A DNA stretch of 15,399 nt from SKLM01 sp041687115 (GTDB taxonomy: Bacteria; Chloroflexota; Anaerolineae; B4-G1), in the NCBI GenBank assembly GCA_041687115.1, contig JAWLCP010000061.1, forward strand, positions 1 to 15,399, read 5' to 3'. The position numbers and the translations under genes are program-made. Within the stretch, counting starts at the first letter, position 1. The number at the start of each line of letters is the position of its first letter. The notes below the pieces were generated by a model, which saw only the letters and a program-made list of their open reading frames with translations, was not told where the DNA came from and made no database searches. This document shows positions 7,208 through 13,354 of this stretch, piece by piece.

Positions 7208-8179
7208 ATGGATCGAATTGCCGTTCTCACCAGTGGGGGAGACAACCCGGGGCTCAACCCCTGCATTCGGGCCGTCGTGCGCATGGGACTCCATCTGGGC
7301 CTGAAGGTCATGGGCGTCCACCGGGGCTACGCCGGTCTGATAGGTGGGGAGATCAGAGAGATGGATGCCCGCTCCGTGGCGGGGATCCTCGGTCGCGGAG
7401 GGACTATCCTGGGCACCGCCCGTGCCCCGGAGTTCGCGGAGGTTCAGGGAAGACGGAAGGCCCTTCGCATGCTCAACCGCTTCGACATAGACGGACTGGT
7501 CGTCATCGGGGGCAACGGCTCCCTGACCGGAGCGCTGGAGCTGCACCGCATGGACTTCCCCGTCGTCGGCATCCCCAGCACGATTGACAACGACATCAAC
7601 GGCACCGACATCTCCGTCGGCGTGGACACAGCGCTCAACACCATCCTCGGGGCCATCGACAAGATCAAGGACACGGCGTCCTCACACAATCGGGCCTTCT
7701 TCATCGAGACGATGGGGCGCAACTCCGGGTATCTGGCGCTGGCCAGCGGCGTCGCTGGCGGGGCGGAGCTGGTCCTCTGTCCGGAGATAGAGACGACGTT
7801 CGACGACATCGTCAGCACCGTTGAGGACTCCTACATCCGAGGCAAAGCCCACTGCATCATCGTGGTGGCTGAGGGATGGAAGCCAGGCGCCGATGAGATG
7901 GCCCAGAAGCTGCGCGATCGAAGCGAGGAGTTGGGGTTCTCCGTGCGGGTCACCCGGCTGGGACACGTGCAGCGCGGGGGCTCTCCCAGCGCCTTCGACC
8001 GGCTTCTGGCCACGCGGGTCGGTGCCGCTGCGGTACAGGAGCTGGTGGATGGGAACAGCGGGTGTATGGTAGGCTGGATTCAGAACCAGGCCAAGCCGAC
8101 GCCCCTGGAGGAGGCGATCGCCTATCAGAAGGAGATCGATCCGGAGCTGTACGAACTCTCGCTGATCATGAATAAGTAG
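7208..8179 (+). CDS. pfkA: 6-phosphofructokinase, ATP/PfkA-type, with Asn in the nucleotide loop
   Basis: Predicted 323 aa, nearly colinear with E. coli PfkA, so residue numbers coincide. Catalytic and sugar-phosphate residues are present: Arg72, Asp127 in 'STIDND', 'MGR' 169-171, and the family signature from Arg250 to Arg265 with 'GHVQRGG'. Gly104 is kept and position 124 is Ser, not the PPi-type Asp/Lys, so ATP is the expected donor. Odd: 'GGNGS' (101-105) has Asn103 where E. coli has the Mg-ATP-binding Asp. Effector-site residues Arg21, Arg25, Glu187 and Lys213 are all kept, so regulation by ADP or PEP is plausible. Start: ATG with GGGAGG at 7197-7202. It follows pfp by 89 bp; that gap holds only a weak stem-loop (7157-7171) with no T-run. 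Its stop is 21 bp from the convergent icmA stop. Family certain; donor likely ATP but untested because of Asn103. Confidence 0.93.
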   Translation: MDRIAVLTSGGDNPGLNPCIRAVVRMGLHLGLKVMGVHRGYAGLIGGEIREMDARSVAGILGRGGTILGTARAPEFAEVQGRRKALRMLNRFDIDGLVVIGGNGSLTGALELHRMDFPVVGIPSTIDNDINGTDISVGVDTALNTILGAIDKIKDTASSHNRAFFIETMGRNSGYLALASGVAGGAELVLCPEIETTFDDIVSTVEDSYIRGKAHCIIVVAEGWKPGADEMAQKLRDRSEELGFSVRVTRLGHVQRGGSPSAFDRLLATRVGAAAVQELVDGNSGCMVGWIQNQAKPTPLEEAIAYQKEIDPELYELSLIMNK

Positions 8180-8200
8180 GCCGACGCCAGCAGCGAGTGG

Positions 8201-9871
8201 CTAGACGATCATCGGTTCGCGGTACAGGCCGAATACCTCCCGGAAGACGTCCATCATCTCCTGAAGGGTGGCATAGGCCCGCACGGCATCCATGATGTAG
8301 GGCATGGTGTTCTCGGTCCCCTGGGCTGCGATGCGCAGCCGGTCAAGCGCCTGGCCCACGGCGCCGCTGTCCCGCTCCTCACGCACCTGTCTCAGCCGAG
8401 CACACTGCCTCTGGTACCCTTCAGGGTCCATGCGGAGTATGGGGATCCGAGGAGGGGCCTTTTCTTCATACGCATTCACCCCGACGACGACGCGCCTGTG
8501 CTCGTCGATCTCCCTCTGGTATCGGTAGGCTGCATCGGCAATCTCCTGCTGGAAGAACCCCGCCTCAACGGCCGGGATCACGCCGCCCAGGGTCTCGATT
8601 CGTTGGAAGTAATCGTAGACCTGATCCTCGATTCGGTCGGTGAAAGCCTCCACGGCGTACGCCCCTGCCAGCGGGTCGACCGTATTGGCCACGCCGCTTT
8701 CGTGGGCGATGATCTGCTGGGTGCGGAGCGCGATGGTGACGGCGTGCTCGCTCGGAAGCGCCAGCGCCTCATCCATGCTGTTGGTGTGGAGGGATTGGGT
8801 CCCGCCGAGCACCGCTGCCAGCGCCTGAATGGCCACCCGGACGATGTTGGTCTCCGGCTGCTGTTCGGTGAGCGAACAACCCGCCGTCTGGGTGTGGAAG
8901 CGCATCCACCAGGAGCGCGGTTCCTCCGCCCCGAAGGTCTCGCGCATCTCCCGCGCCCAGATGCGGCGCGACGCCCGGAACTTGGCGATCTCCTCCAGGA
9001 AGTCGTTGTGACAGTTGAAGAAGAAGGAGAGGCGCGGGGCGAAAGCGTCCACGTCAAGCCCCCGGTCGAGCGCCCAGCGAACGTACTCCATCCCGTCCGC
9101 GAGGGTGAAGGCGAGTTCCTGTGCCGCCGTGGAGCCAGCCTCGCGGATGTGGTATCCAGAGATGGAGATGGTGTTCCACTTGGGCAGCTCCTGGGTGCCG
9201 AACTCAACGGTGTCCGTGACCAACCGCATAGAGGGCTCCGGAGGGAAGATGTACTCCTTCTGGGCGATGTACTCCTTCAGAATGTCGTTCTGGATCGTGC
9301 CTCGCAGCTTCCGCATGGGCACGCCCTGCTTCTCTGCAGCAGCGATGTACATGGCCCAGATGATCGCCGCCGGGCTGTTGATGGTCATCGAGGTGGTCAC
9401 CTCGTCCAGTGGAATCCCGTCGAACAGCACCTCCATGTCCCGGAGCGAGGAGACGGCCACCCCACACTTGCCGAACTCCCCCTCTGCCTCCGGCGCATCG
9501 GTATCGTAGCCATACAAGGTTGGCAGGTCGAAGGCCACCGAGAGACCCGTCTGACCCTGCTCCAGCAGGTACTTGAAGCGCTCGTTCGTCTCCTCGGCTG
9601 TGCCGAACCCGGCGAACATGCGCATCGTCCACAGCCGGCCGCGATACATGGTGGGATGGATCCCCCGGGTGAAGGGGTAGGCACCAGGGAACCCCACGTC
9701 CTCGAGGTAGTCCCCCTCGAGGTCCAGGGGCGTATAGAGCCTTTTCACGGGCTCGCTGGATGTGGTGATGAACTCGTCCGCCCGTTCTGGATGGCGCTGC
9801 AACGTCTGCTGTAGCGTCTCCGTCTCCCAGCGGTCACAAGCGTGCTGTAGCTCTCTCTCATCAAGCTCCAT
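8201..9871 (-). CDS. icmA: Isobutyryl-CoA-mutase-type acyl-CoA mutase, large subunit
   Basis: Predicted 556 aa, the length of a stand-alone catalytic subunit of the methylmalonyl-CoA mutase family. These enzymes use adenosylcobalamin to rearrange acyl-CoA carbon skeletons. The TIM-barrel domain is complete and highly conserved: 'YPFTRG' (65-70), 'GLSVAFDLPT' (109-118), 'GTIQNDILKE' (191-200), 'ISISGYHIREAG' (235-246) with His241 equal to His244 of the Propionibacterium enzyme. The two specificity positions are Phe86 (Tyr89 there) and Gln204 (Arg207 there). Spacing agrees exactly (118 and 37 residues). Phe plus Gln is the known isobutyryl-CoA mutase pair, so interconversion of isobutyryl- and n-butyryl-CoA is more likely than methylmalonyl-CoA. 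There is no B12-binding domain (no DxHxxG), so a small subunit must be encoded outside this window. Start: ATG with GGGAGG eight bases upstream. It is 40 bp downstream of the PstS-like gene, probably in one transcript. Confidence 0.9.
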   Translation of the reverse strand: MELDERELQHACDRWETETLQQTLQRHPERADEFITTSSEPVKRLYTPLDLEGDYLEDVGFPGAYPFTRGIHPTMYRGRLWTMRMFAGFGTAEETNERFKYLLEQGQTGLSVAFDLPTLYGYDTDAPEAEGEFGKCGVAVSSLRDMEVLFDGIPLDEVTTSMTINSPAAIIWAMYIAAAEKQGVPMRKLRGTIQNDILKEYIAQKEYIFPPEPSMRLVTDTVEFGTQELPKWNTISISGYHIREAGSTAAQELAFTLADGMEYVRWALDRGLDVDAFAPRLSFFFNCHNDFLEEIAKFRASRRIWAREMRETFGAEEPRSWWMRFHTQTAGCSLTEQQPETNIVRVAIQALAAVLGGTQSLHTNSMDEALALPSEHAVTIALRTQQIIAHESGVANTVDPLAGAYAVEAFTDRIEDQVYDYFQRIETLGGVIPAVEAGFFQQEIADAAYRYQREIDEHRRVVVGVNAYEEKAPPRIPILRMDPEGYQRQCARLRQVREERDSGAVGQALDRLRIAAQGTENTMPYIMDAVRAYATLQEMMDVFREVFGLYREPMIV

Positions 9872-9911
9872 CGTGTTACCTCCCGATCTCGCGTTCCTCC
9901 AGTCCGTCGGT

Positions 9912-10697
9912 TTAGCCACCGCCAGCCCCGCCAGACTGCCCGCCACCACCGCTGAGCAGCCACTGTGAGAACTCACGGGCCTCGCCGGCGGGCTCGCCAT
10001 TGCTCGCCAGGTATAGTTGCCGCCAGAGAGGGTAACTCCCGTCAGCGATGGTCTGCTCCGTCGGCAGGACCCCCTCAACCTCCAGCACGTGCACGCCGGC
10101 GTCCAGCCACTCCGTAGAGACATACCCAATGGCACCCGGCGTGTCCGCCACGTACTCAATCATCGACTCGTTCGAAGGCGTCACCACAGCATTGAGCGTG
10201 GTGCCCTCGCCACCCAACACAAGACTCTCGAAAGCAGCTCGAGTGCCGGACCCTTCCTCGCGACTCACCACGGTGAGCACCACGCCGTCCCACTCCTGCA
10301 ACCGTCCGAGGAAGATCTCACGGAGTTGTGCCACCCCGATCTCCACAAGAGGGGATCCGGGATGGACGACCACCGCAACGCCATCCCGGGCGACGCCCTC
10401 CGTCCACAGTGAAGGCTCACGCCCCTCATCCTCCTCCCACACCCAGGACAGCAGACCGACGTGCGCGCCCTCCTCGCGCAAGACCTGGTCCGCCACCGCC
10501 GTGTCGAAGACCTGGGGCTCCACGGTCACCCAGGGCCGAGAGGCCTGGTACCCACTGACCGCGTCCCGTAGGAAGGGCTCACAGGAATCGGCGGCGACCA
10601 CCCGCAGCGTGACCGGCTCCCGCGTGACCGTCACCGGCTGGGGTGCGCAAGCGGTGATCAGCAGGAAGATGCCGGGCAACAGAAGCAGGTGGCGCAT
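9912..10697 (-). CDS. PstS-like substrate-binding lipoprotein
   Basis: Predicted 261 aa. The N-terminus is a lipoprotein signal: hydrophobic residues 4-15, then lipobox 'ITAC' with Cys17 as the lipid-modified residue, so the mature protein should be anchored outside the membrane. The body resembles PstS/PBP-like periplasmic binding proteins: an 'LREIFLGRLQEWDG' segment (125-138), the anion-loop motif 'SREEGSGTRAAFES' (145-158), and 'PGAIGYVSTEWLD' (187-199). Odd: the first ligand loop, usually GSST-like near residue 36, reads 'AADSCEP', so ligand choice may differ from phosphate. The tail is Gly-rich (250-261). No pstC, pstA, pstB or phoU is adjacent; it sits 98 bp after uppP and 40 bp before icmA. 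The ATG at 10697 has only a weak AGGT upstream, but the signal peptide begins there. Fold assignment is good; ligand unknown. Confidence 0.8.
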   Translation of the reverse strand: MRHLLLLPGIFLLITACAPQPVTVTREPVTLRVVAADSCEPFLRDAVSGYQASRPWVTVEPQVFDTAVADQVLREEGAHVGLLSWVWEEDEGREPSLWTEGVARDGVAVVVHPGSPLVEIGVAQLREIFLGRLQEWDGVVLTVVSREEGSGTRAAFESLVLGGEGTTLNAVVTPSNESMIEYVADTPGAIGYVSTEWLDAGVHVLEVEGVLPTEQTIADGSYPLWRQLYLASNGEPAGEAREFSQWLLSGGGGQSGGAGGG

Positions 10698-10795
10698 CGA
10701 CCTATGGCGCGGCCTGATGGTGACGACCTCGGCGCCGGGATGGGATTATGCCCCGCCCCTGCGCTGCAACCCACCGCGCGGTACAGCAGCATGGC

Positions 10796-11635
10796 CTACC
10801 GCACGACCCAGACCAACAGAGAGAGGACCCCAAAGAGAGCACAATAGGCAGCGAAAGGATAGAGACGGCGACGCTGGAGATACTGGAGCAGGAAGTGAAT
10901 GCACCCGAAGCCCACCGCGGCAGCAGTCGCGAAGCCCGCGGCCAGCATCGGCGCCTGCGCGGCGAGCCCTCCCACGCGTCCCAGCTCCACCACCTTGAGC
11001 AGACCAGCCCCGAGCACGATCGGGGTGGCAAGAAGGAAGCTGAAGCGGGCAGCCGGCTCTCGCCTCATACCCTGGAACAGGCCGGCCGCAATCGTCGCAC
11101 CGGAGCGGGAGATGCCGGGGAAGATGGCCAACGCCTGCCCGATCCCGACCAGCAGCGCGTCCACCCAGCCCAGCTCCCGAAGCTCGCGCTCGCGGCGCCC
11201 CAGGCGCTCCGACGCGGTCAGAAGCGCCGCCGTGACCAGCAGGAAGCCGGCCGCAGCAGCCGGTCGCGCAAACATCCTCTCGAAGAAATCCTCAAGGAAG
11301 TAGCCGGCCAAGACGCCTGGTATCGTCCCCAGCACGATCAGCCATACCAACGTCCGCTGCGGGGAATCCTCAGCGTCACCGACGGCGCCTCCTCCGGAGG
11401 ATCCGAGATCGATCAATGAGCGCAGCGCAGCTCCAACGAGCGAGACCCAATCCTCCCAGAAGTAGAGGATGACGGCCAACGCCGTACCCCAGTGAACCAC
11501 GGCGTCGAAGGCCAGTCCCGGCGATTCCCAGCCCAGCAGCCACGGCACCAGGACCAGGTGACCCGAGCTGCTGACCGGCAGGAATTCAGTGGCGCCCTGG
11601 AGGACGCCCAGGAAGAGGGCCTGGATCAGGTTCAC
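10796..11635 (-). CDS. uppP: Undecaprenyl-diphosphatase (UppP/BacA)
   Basis: Predicted 279 aa, a polytopic membrane enzyme that removes a phosphate from undecaprenyl diphosphate, recycling the lipid carrier for peptidoglycan and other envelope polymers; overexpression gives bacitracin resistance in known cases. Both family motifs are intact: 'QGATEFLPVSSSGH' (13-26) with Glu17 and His26, and 'FPGISRSGAT' (172-181) with Arg177. Several hydrophobic segments fit membrane helices, separated by a charged Gly-rich loop around 76-94. The frame opens at a GTG at 11650, but GGGAGG (minus strand, 11648-11643) lies just inside it and is seven bases before the GTG at 11635, so I take 11635. An upstream CCTCCC could pair with this ribosome site. 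It starts 52 bp after the secreted-protein gene and precedes the PstS-like gene by 98 bp, all on the same strand. Confidence 0.95.
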   Translation of the reverse strand: MNLIQALFLGVLQGATEFLPVSSSGHLVLVPWLLGWESPGLAFDAVVHWGTALAVILYFWEDWVSLVGAALRSLIDLGSSGGGAVGDAEDSPQRTLVWLIVLGTIPGVLAGYFLEDFFERMFARPAAAAGFLLVTAALLTASERLGRRERELRELGWVDALLVGIGQALAIFPGISRSGATIAAGLFQGMRREPAARFSFLLATPIVLGAGLLKVVELGRVGGLAAQAPMLAAGFATAAAVGFGCIHFLLQYLQRRRLYPFAAYCALFGVLSLLVWVVR

Positions 11636-11642
11636 GATGTCG

Positions 11643-11682
11643 CCTCCCACAGATGGCCGCGTTGAAATGAGGCGTCGGGAGG
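11643..11682 (-). promoter_or_regulatory. Possible stem hiding the uppP ribosome-binding site
   Basis: On the minus strand CCTCCC (11682-11677) is the exact complement of GGGAGG (11648-11643), which is the Shine-Dalgarno sequence of uppP. The loop would be 28 bases, and one inner G-T pair can be added. The upstream arm lies just after the stop of the preceding gene (11688). Such a stem could lower uppP translation or couple it to ribosomes finishing the upstream gene. Six pairs are few and could arise by chance. Confidence 0.3.
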
Positions 11683-11687
11683 TGAGA

Positions 11688-13223
11688 TCACTGGATCACC
11701 TCCAGCGTCACGTCGTCCCAATAGGCATCGTTGTGTTTGAACGGCCACAGCGTGCGAGAGCGGAGGAAGACCGTCACGGTGCTGTTCCGGGCCTTCACCT
11801 CGACCGATGGGACCTCGTGGTAGCAGTTGTAGATATGCGCTCCCCGTCCCCACACCACCGTGTCGGCGTGCGGGTCGCGCCCTCCGGTCGGGTCAATCCC
11901 GACATCGAACGTGAAGTTGCGCCAGTCATCGTTAGGCGCTTGCCCCTCGATCACGAAGCCGCAGTCGTAACCGGGTCCTTCGCTCCATAGAGGGTCGTCC
12001 GTGTGCGGGCCGTCCTGCGAATTGCTCCAGGCATGGGCATAGGCTGAAAGGGTTAACCGTGCACCGGGATCGATCCTCACCTGCTGGAGAAAACCTCCCT
12101 CATGTCGGCGGTAGAAGGTGAACATCAACATCCCCTTCTCGCCCTCGTGAACGCGACGCGGGTCGGTGCTCCTCCACGCGTCACGCACCTCCGGTTGATC
12201 CCACGTGCCTGCGTCGTGATAGTACCACGTCAGCCAGCCGGGAGGGGTGAAGATATTCCCGACATTCGCCTCGTACGGATCGCCGTCCGCCGGAATGACC
12301 AGCACGCGGTGCGATTCCTCGTCGCCCCAGTCCGCCTCAAATCCGCCATTCTGCAGATCCGCCGGCACCGGTGTCCCGCCCGGCGTGGGCGAGGGGGTTG
12401 CAGTGGGAGTAGGCGTGGGGGTGGGTGTGGGCGTCGGATCCCTGCGCAGGAGTGGAAGGTACACCAGGTGAGGTCCGCGTACCTCCAACACCACGTCGTC
12501 GACGAAGGCACCCCAGCCGGAGACGCCGTCGCCGTCGCTGAGGAAGCGAAACGCAATCCAGATCGACTCGGAGAGGCCCATCTGTCCTCCCACATAGTCG
12601 TCCAGCGGCAGCGCCGCACGGACCCAGCTGCCCGTCGAGCCGGACACGTACGTGCACCGGGCGCCCCTGAGATCGCCCTCCTCCGTCAGGATGCACCAGC
12701 CGAACCAGTCGCCCTCCTGCGGCGTCACGTTCACCTGCTCGAGAGCCCGGGTGGAGGGCGATGGCGCTTGAACGCCCGCACCGACGCCGGTCTCGAGCCA
12801 CCACTTGAACCGCAGGCGTGCGGCCAATGCACCGGTCAGGTCGATGGGCCCGTGGATCAGCCACGCATCCACGTTGTCGGGATACGTGTCGGTCCCAGCA
12901 ACGAGGTCACCACCGTCCCCACCCCCTCCCACACACCACGCACTGCGGTCTGGAGGACTGGACACGAACGCGTCCGTGGCTCCCCAGGTATACTCCCCAC
13001 CGTCGCGGTGGCTTTCGTCGCGCGTCGACCAGCCAACCCCGATGCCATCCTGGAAGCTCTCGTGGAAGGCCGTCTGCCAGTCTGCTCCGGCCTGCCGCGG
13101 GGCTCCCTCCGGGGCCCTGGCAACCGAGACGATCACCACGACAGCCCCGACCAGAGAGACGCCAAGTGCGAGCCTGCGCAGCCAGGAGGCCCAATCGGGG
13201 CTCATCTCACGAAGATCGTTCAC
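11688..13223 (-). CDS. Membrane-anchored or secreted two-module surface protein without catalytic domain
   Basis: Predicted 511 aa. A single hydrophobic helix (about 18-34) near the N-terminus acts as signal or anchor. Residues 48-250 form a beta-rich module with 'SAWCVGGGGDGG', 'DAWLIHGPIDLTGA', 'GDWFGWCI' and 'WGAFVDDVVLEV', resembling MAM-like jelly-roll modules of bacterial surface proteins. 'LVYLPLLRRDP' then leads into a Thr-Pro linker (262-286). Residues 289-511 form a second module ('LQNGGFE', 'PPGWL', 'LSAYAHAWSN', 'DPLWSEGPGY', 'GIDPTGG', 'GAHIYNC', 'VTVFLRS', 'AYWDDVTLEV') that looks like a carbohydrate-binding beta sandwich. The neighbouring gene encodes the same two modules followed by a hydrolase, so this is probably a duplicate lacking the enzyme, perhaps a binding or scaffold protein. 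I chose the GTG at 13223 because GAGGGG precedes it; ATG at 13205 or GTG at 13247 are alternatives. Ligand unknown. Confidence 0.8.
   Translation of the reverse strand: MNDLREMSPDWASWLRRLALGVSLVGAVVVIVSVARAPEGAPRQAGADWQTAFHESFQDGIGVGWSTRDESHRDGGEYTWGATDAFVSSPPDRSAWCVGGGGDGGDLVAGTDTYPDNVDAWLIHGPIDLTGALAARLRFKWWLETGVGAGVQAPSPSTRALEQVNVTPQEGDWFGWCILTEEGDLRGARCTYVSGSTGSWVRAALPLDDYVGGQMGLSESIWIAFRFLSDGDGVSGWGAFVDDVVLEVRGPHLVYLPLLRRDPTPTPTPTPTPTATPSPTPGGTPVPADLQNGGFEADWGDEESHRVLVIPADGDPYEANVGNIFTPPGWLTWYYHDAGTWDQPEVRDAWRSTDPRRVHEGEKGMLMFTFYRRHEGGFLQQVRIDPGARLTLSAYAHAWSNSQDGPHTDDPLWSEGPGYDCGFVIEGQAPNDDWRNFTFDVGIDPTGGRDPHADTVVWGRGAHIYNCYHEVPSVEVKARNSTVTVFLRSRTLWPFKHNDAYWDDVTLEVIQ
12375..12438 (-). 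repeat. Low-complexity Thr-Pro linker tract, G-rich on the plus strand
   Basis: This stretch encodes repeated Thr-Pro pairs, interrupted by Ala and Ser-Pro. On the plus strand it has G-runs at 12393-12397, 12405-12407, 12417-12421, 12423-12425 and 12429-12431. It is a flexible, probably glycosylated linker at the protein level. As DNA it is slippage-prone and could fold as a G-quadruplex on the template strand. A shorter version (about 15041-15070) sits at the matching place in the neighbouring hydrolase gene. Confidence 0.7.
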
Positions 13224-13294
13224 GGGTGACCCCTCTCGGCTCCGCACGTGCGCGCGATCACTCGCCTCCCCTCCATCAACCGGAACAGGCTCCC

Positions 13295-13312
13295 ATCATA
13301 CCGCAGGTTCCG
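13295..13312 (-). promoter_or_regulatory. Weak candidate -10 box upstream of the two-module protein
   Basis: The 131-bp gap 13224-13354 has TATGAT on the minus strand (13300-13295), five of six consensus bases, about 70 bp before the GTG at 13223. No credible -35 box stands 16-18 bp upstream. A dyad CGGAAC (13281-13286) / GTTCCG (13307-13312) flanks the box and could be an operator, but this may be chance. No terminator for the hydrolase gene is visible in this gap. Confidence 0.25.
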
Positions 13313-13354
13313 CGCCCTCGCCCCGCGGACGCGATGCCGCGCGAATCAGCTCTA

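Noticed and set aside
8498..9814. Plus-strand open frame of 438 codons opposite icmA
   Set aside because: It is antisense to a strongly conserved mutase and has no protein-like features of its own.
8201..9871. Calling the mutase methylmalonyl-CoA mutase
   Set aside because: Overall similarity would allow it, but both residues that hold the methylmalonyl carboxylate (Tyr89, Arg207) are replaced by Phe and Gln.
10745..10750. CATAAT on the minus strand between uppP and the PstS-like gene as a promoter
   Set aside because: The only TTG-containing hexamer upstream (TTGCAG) is 13 bp away, too close for a normal promoter.
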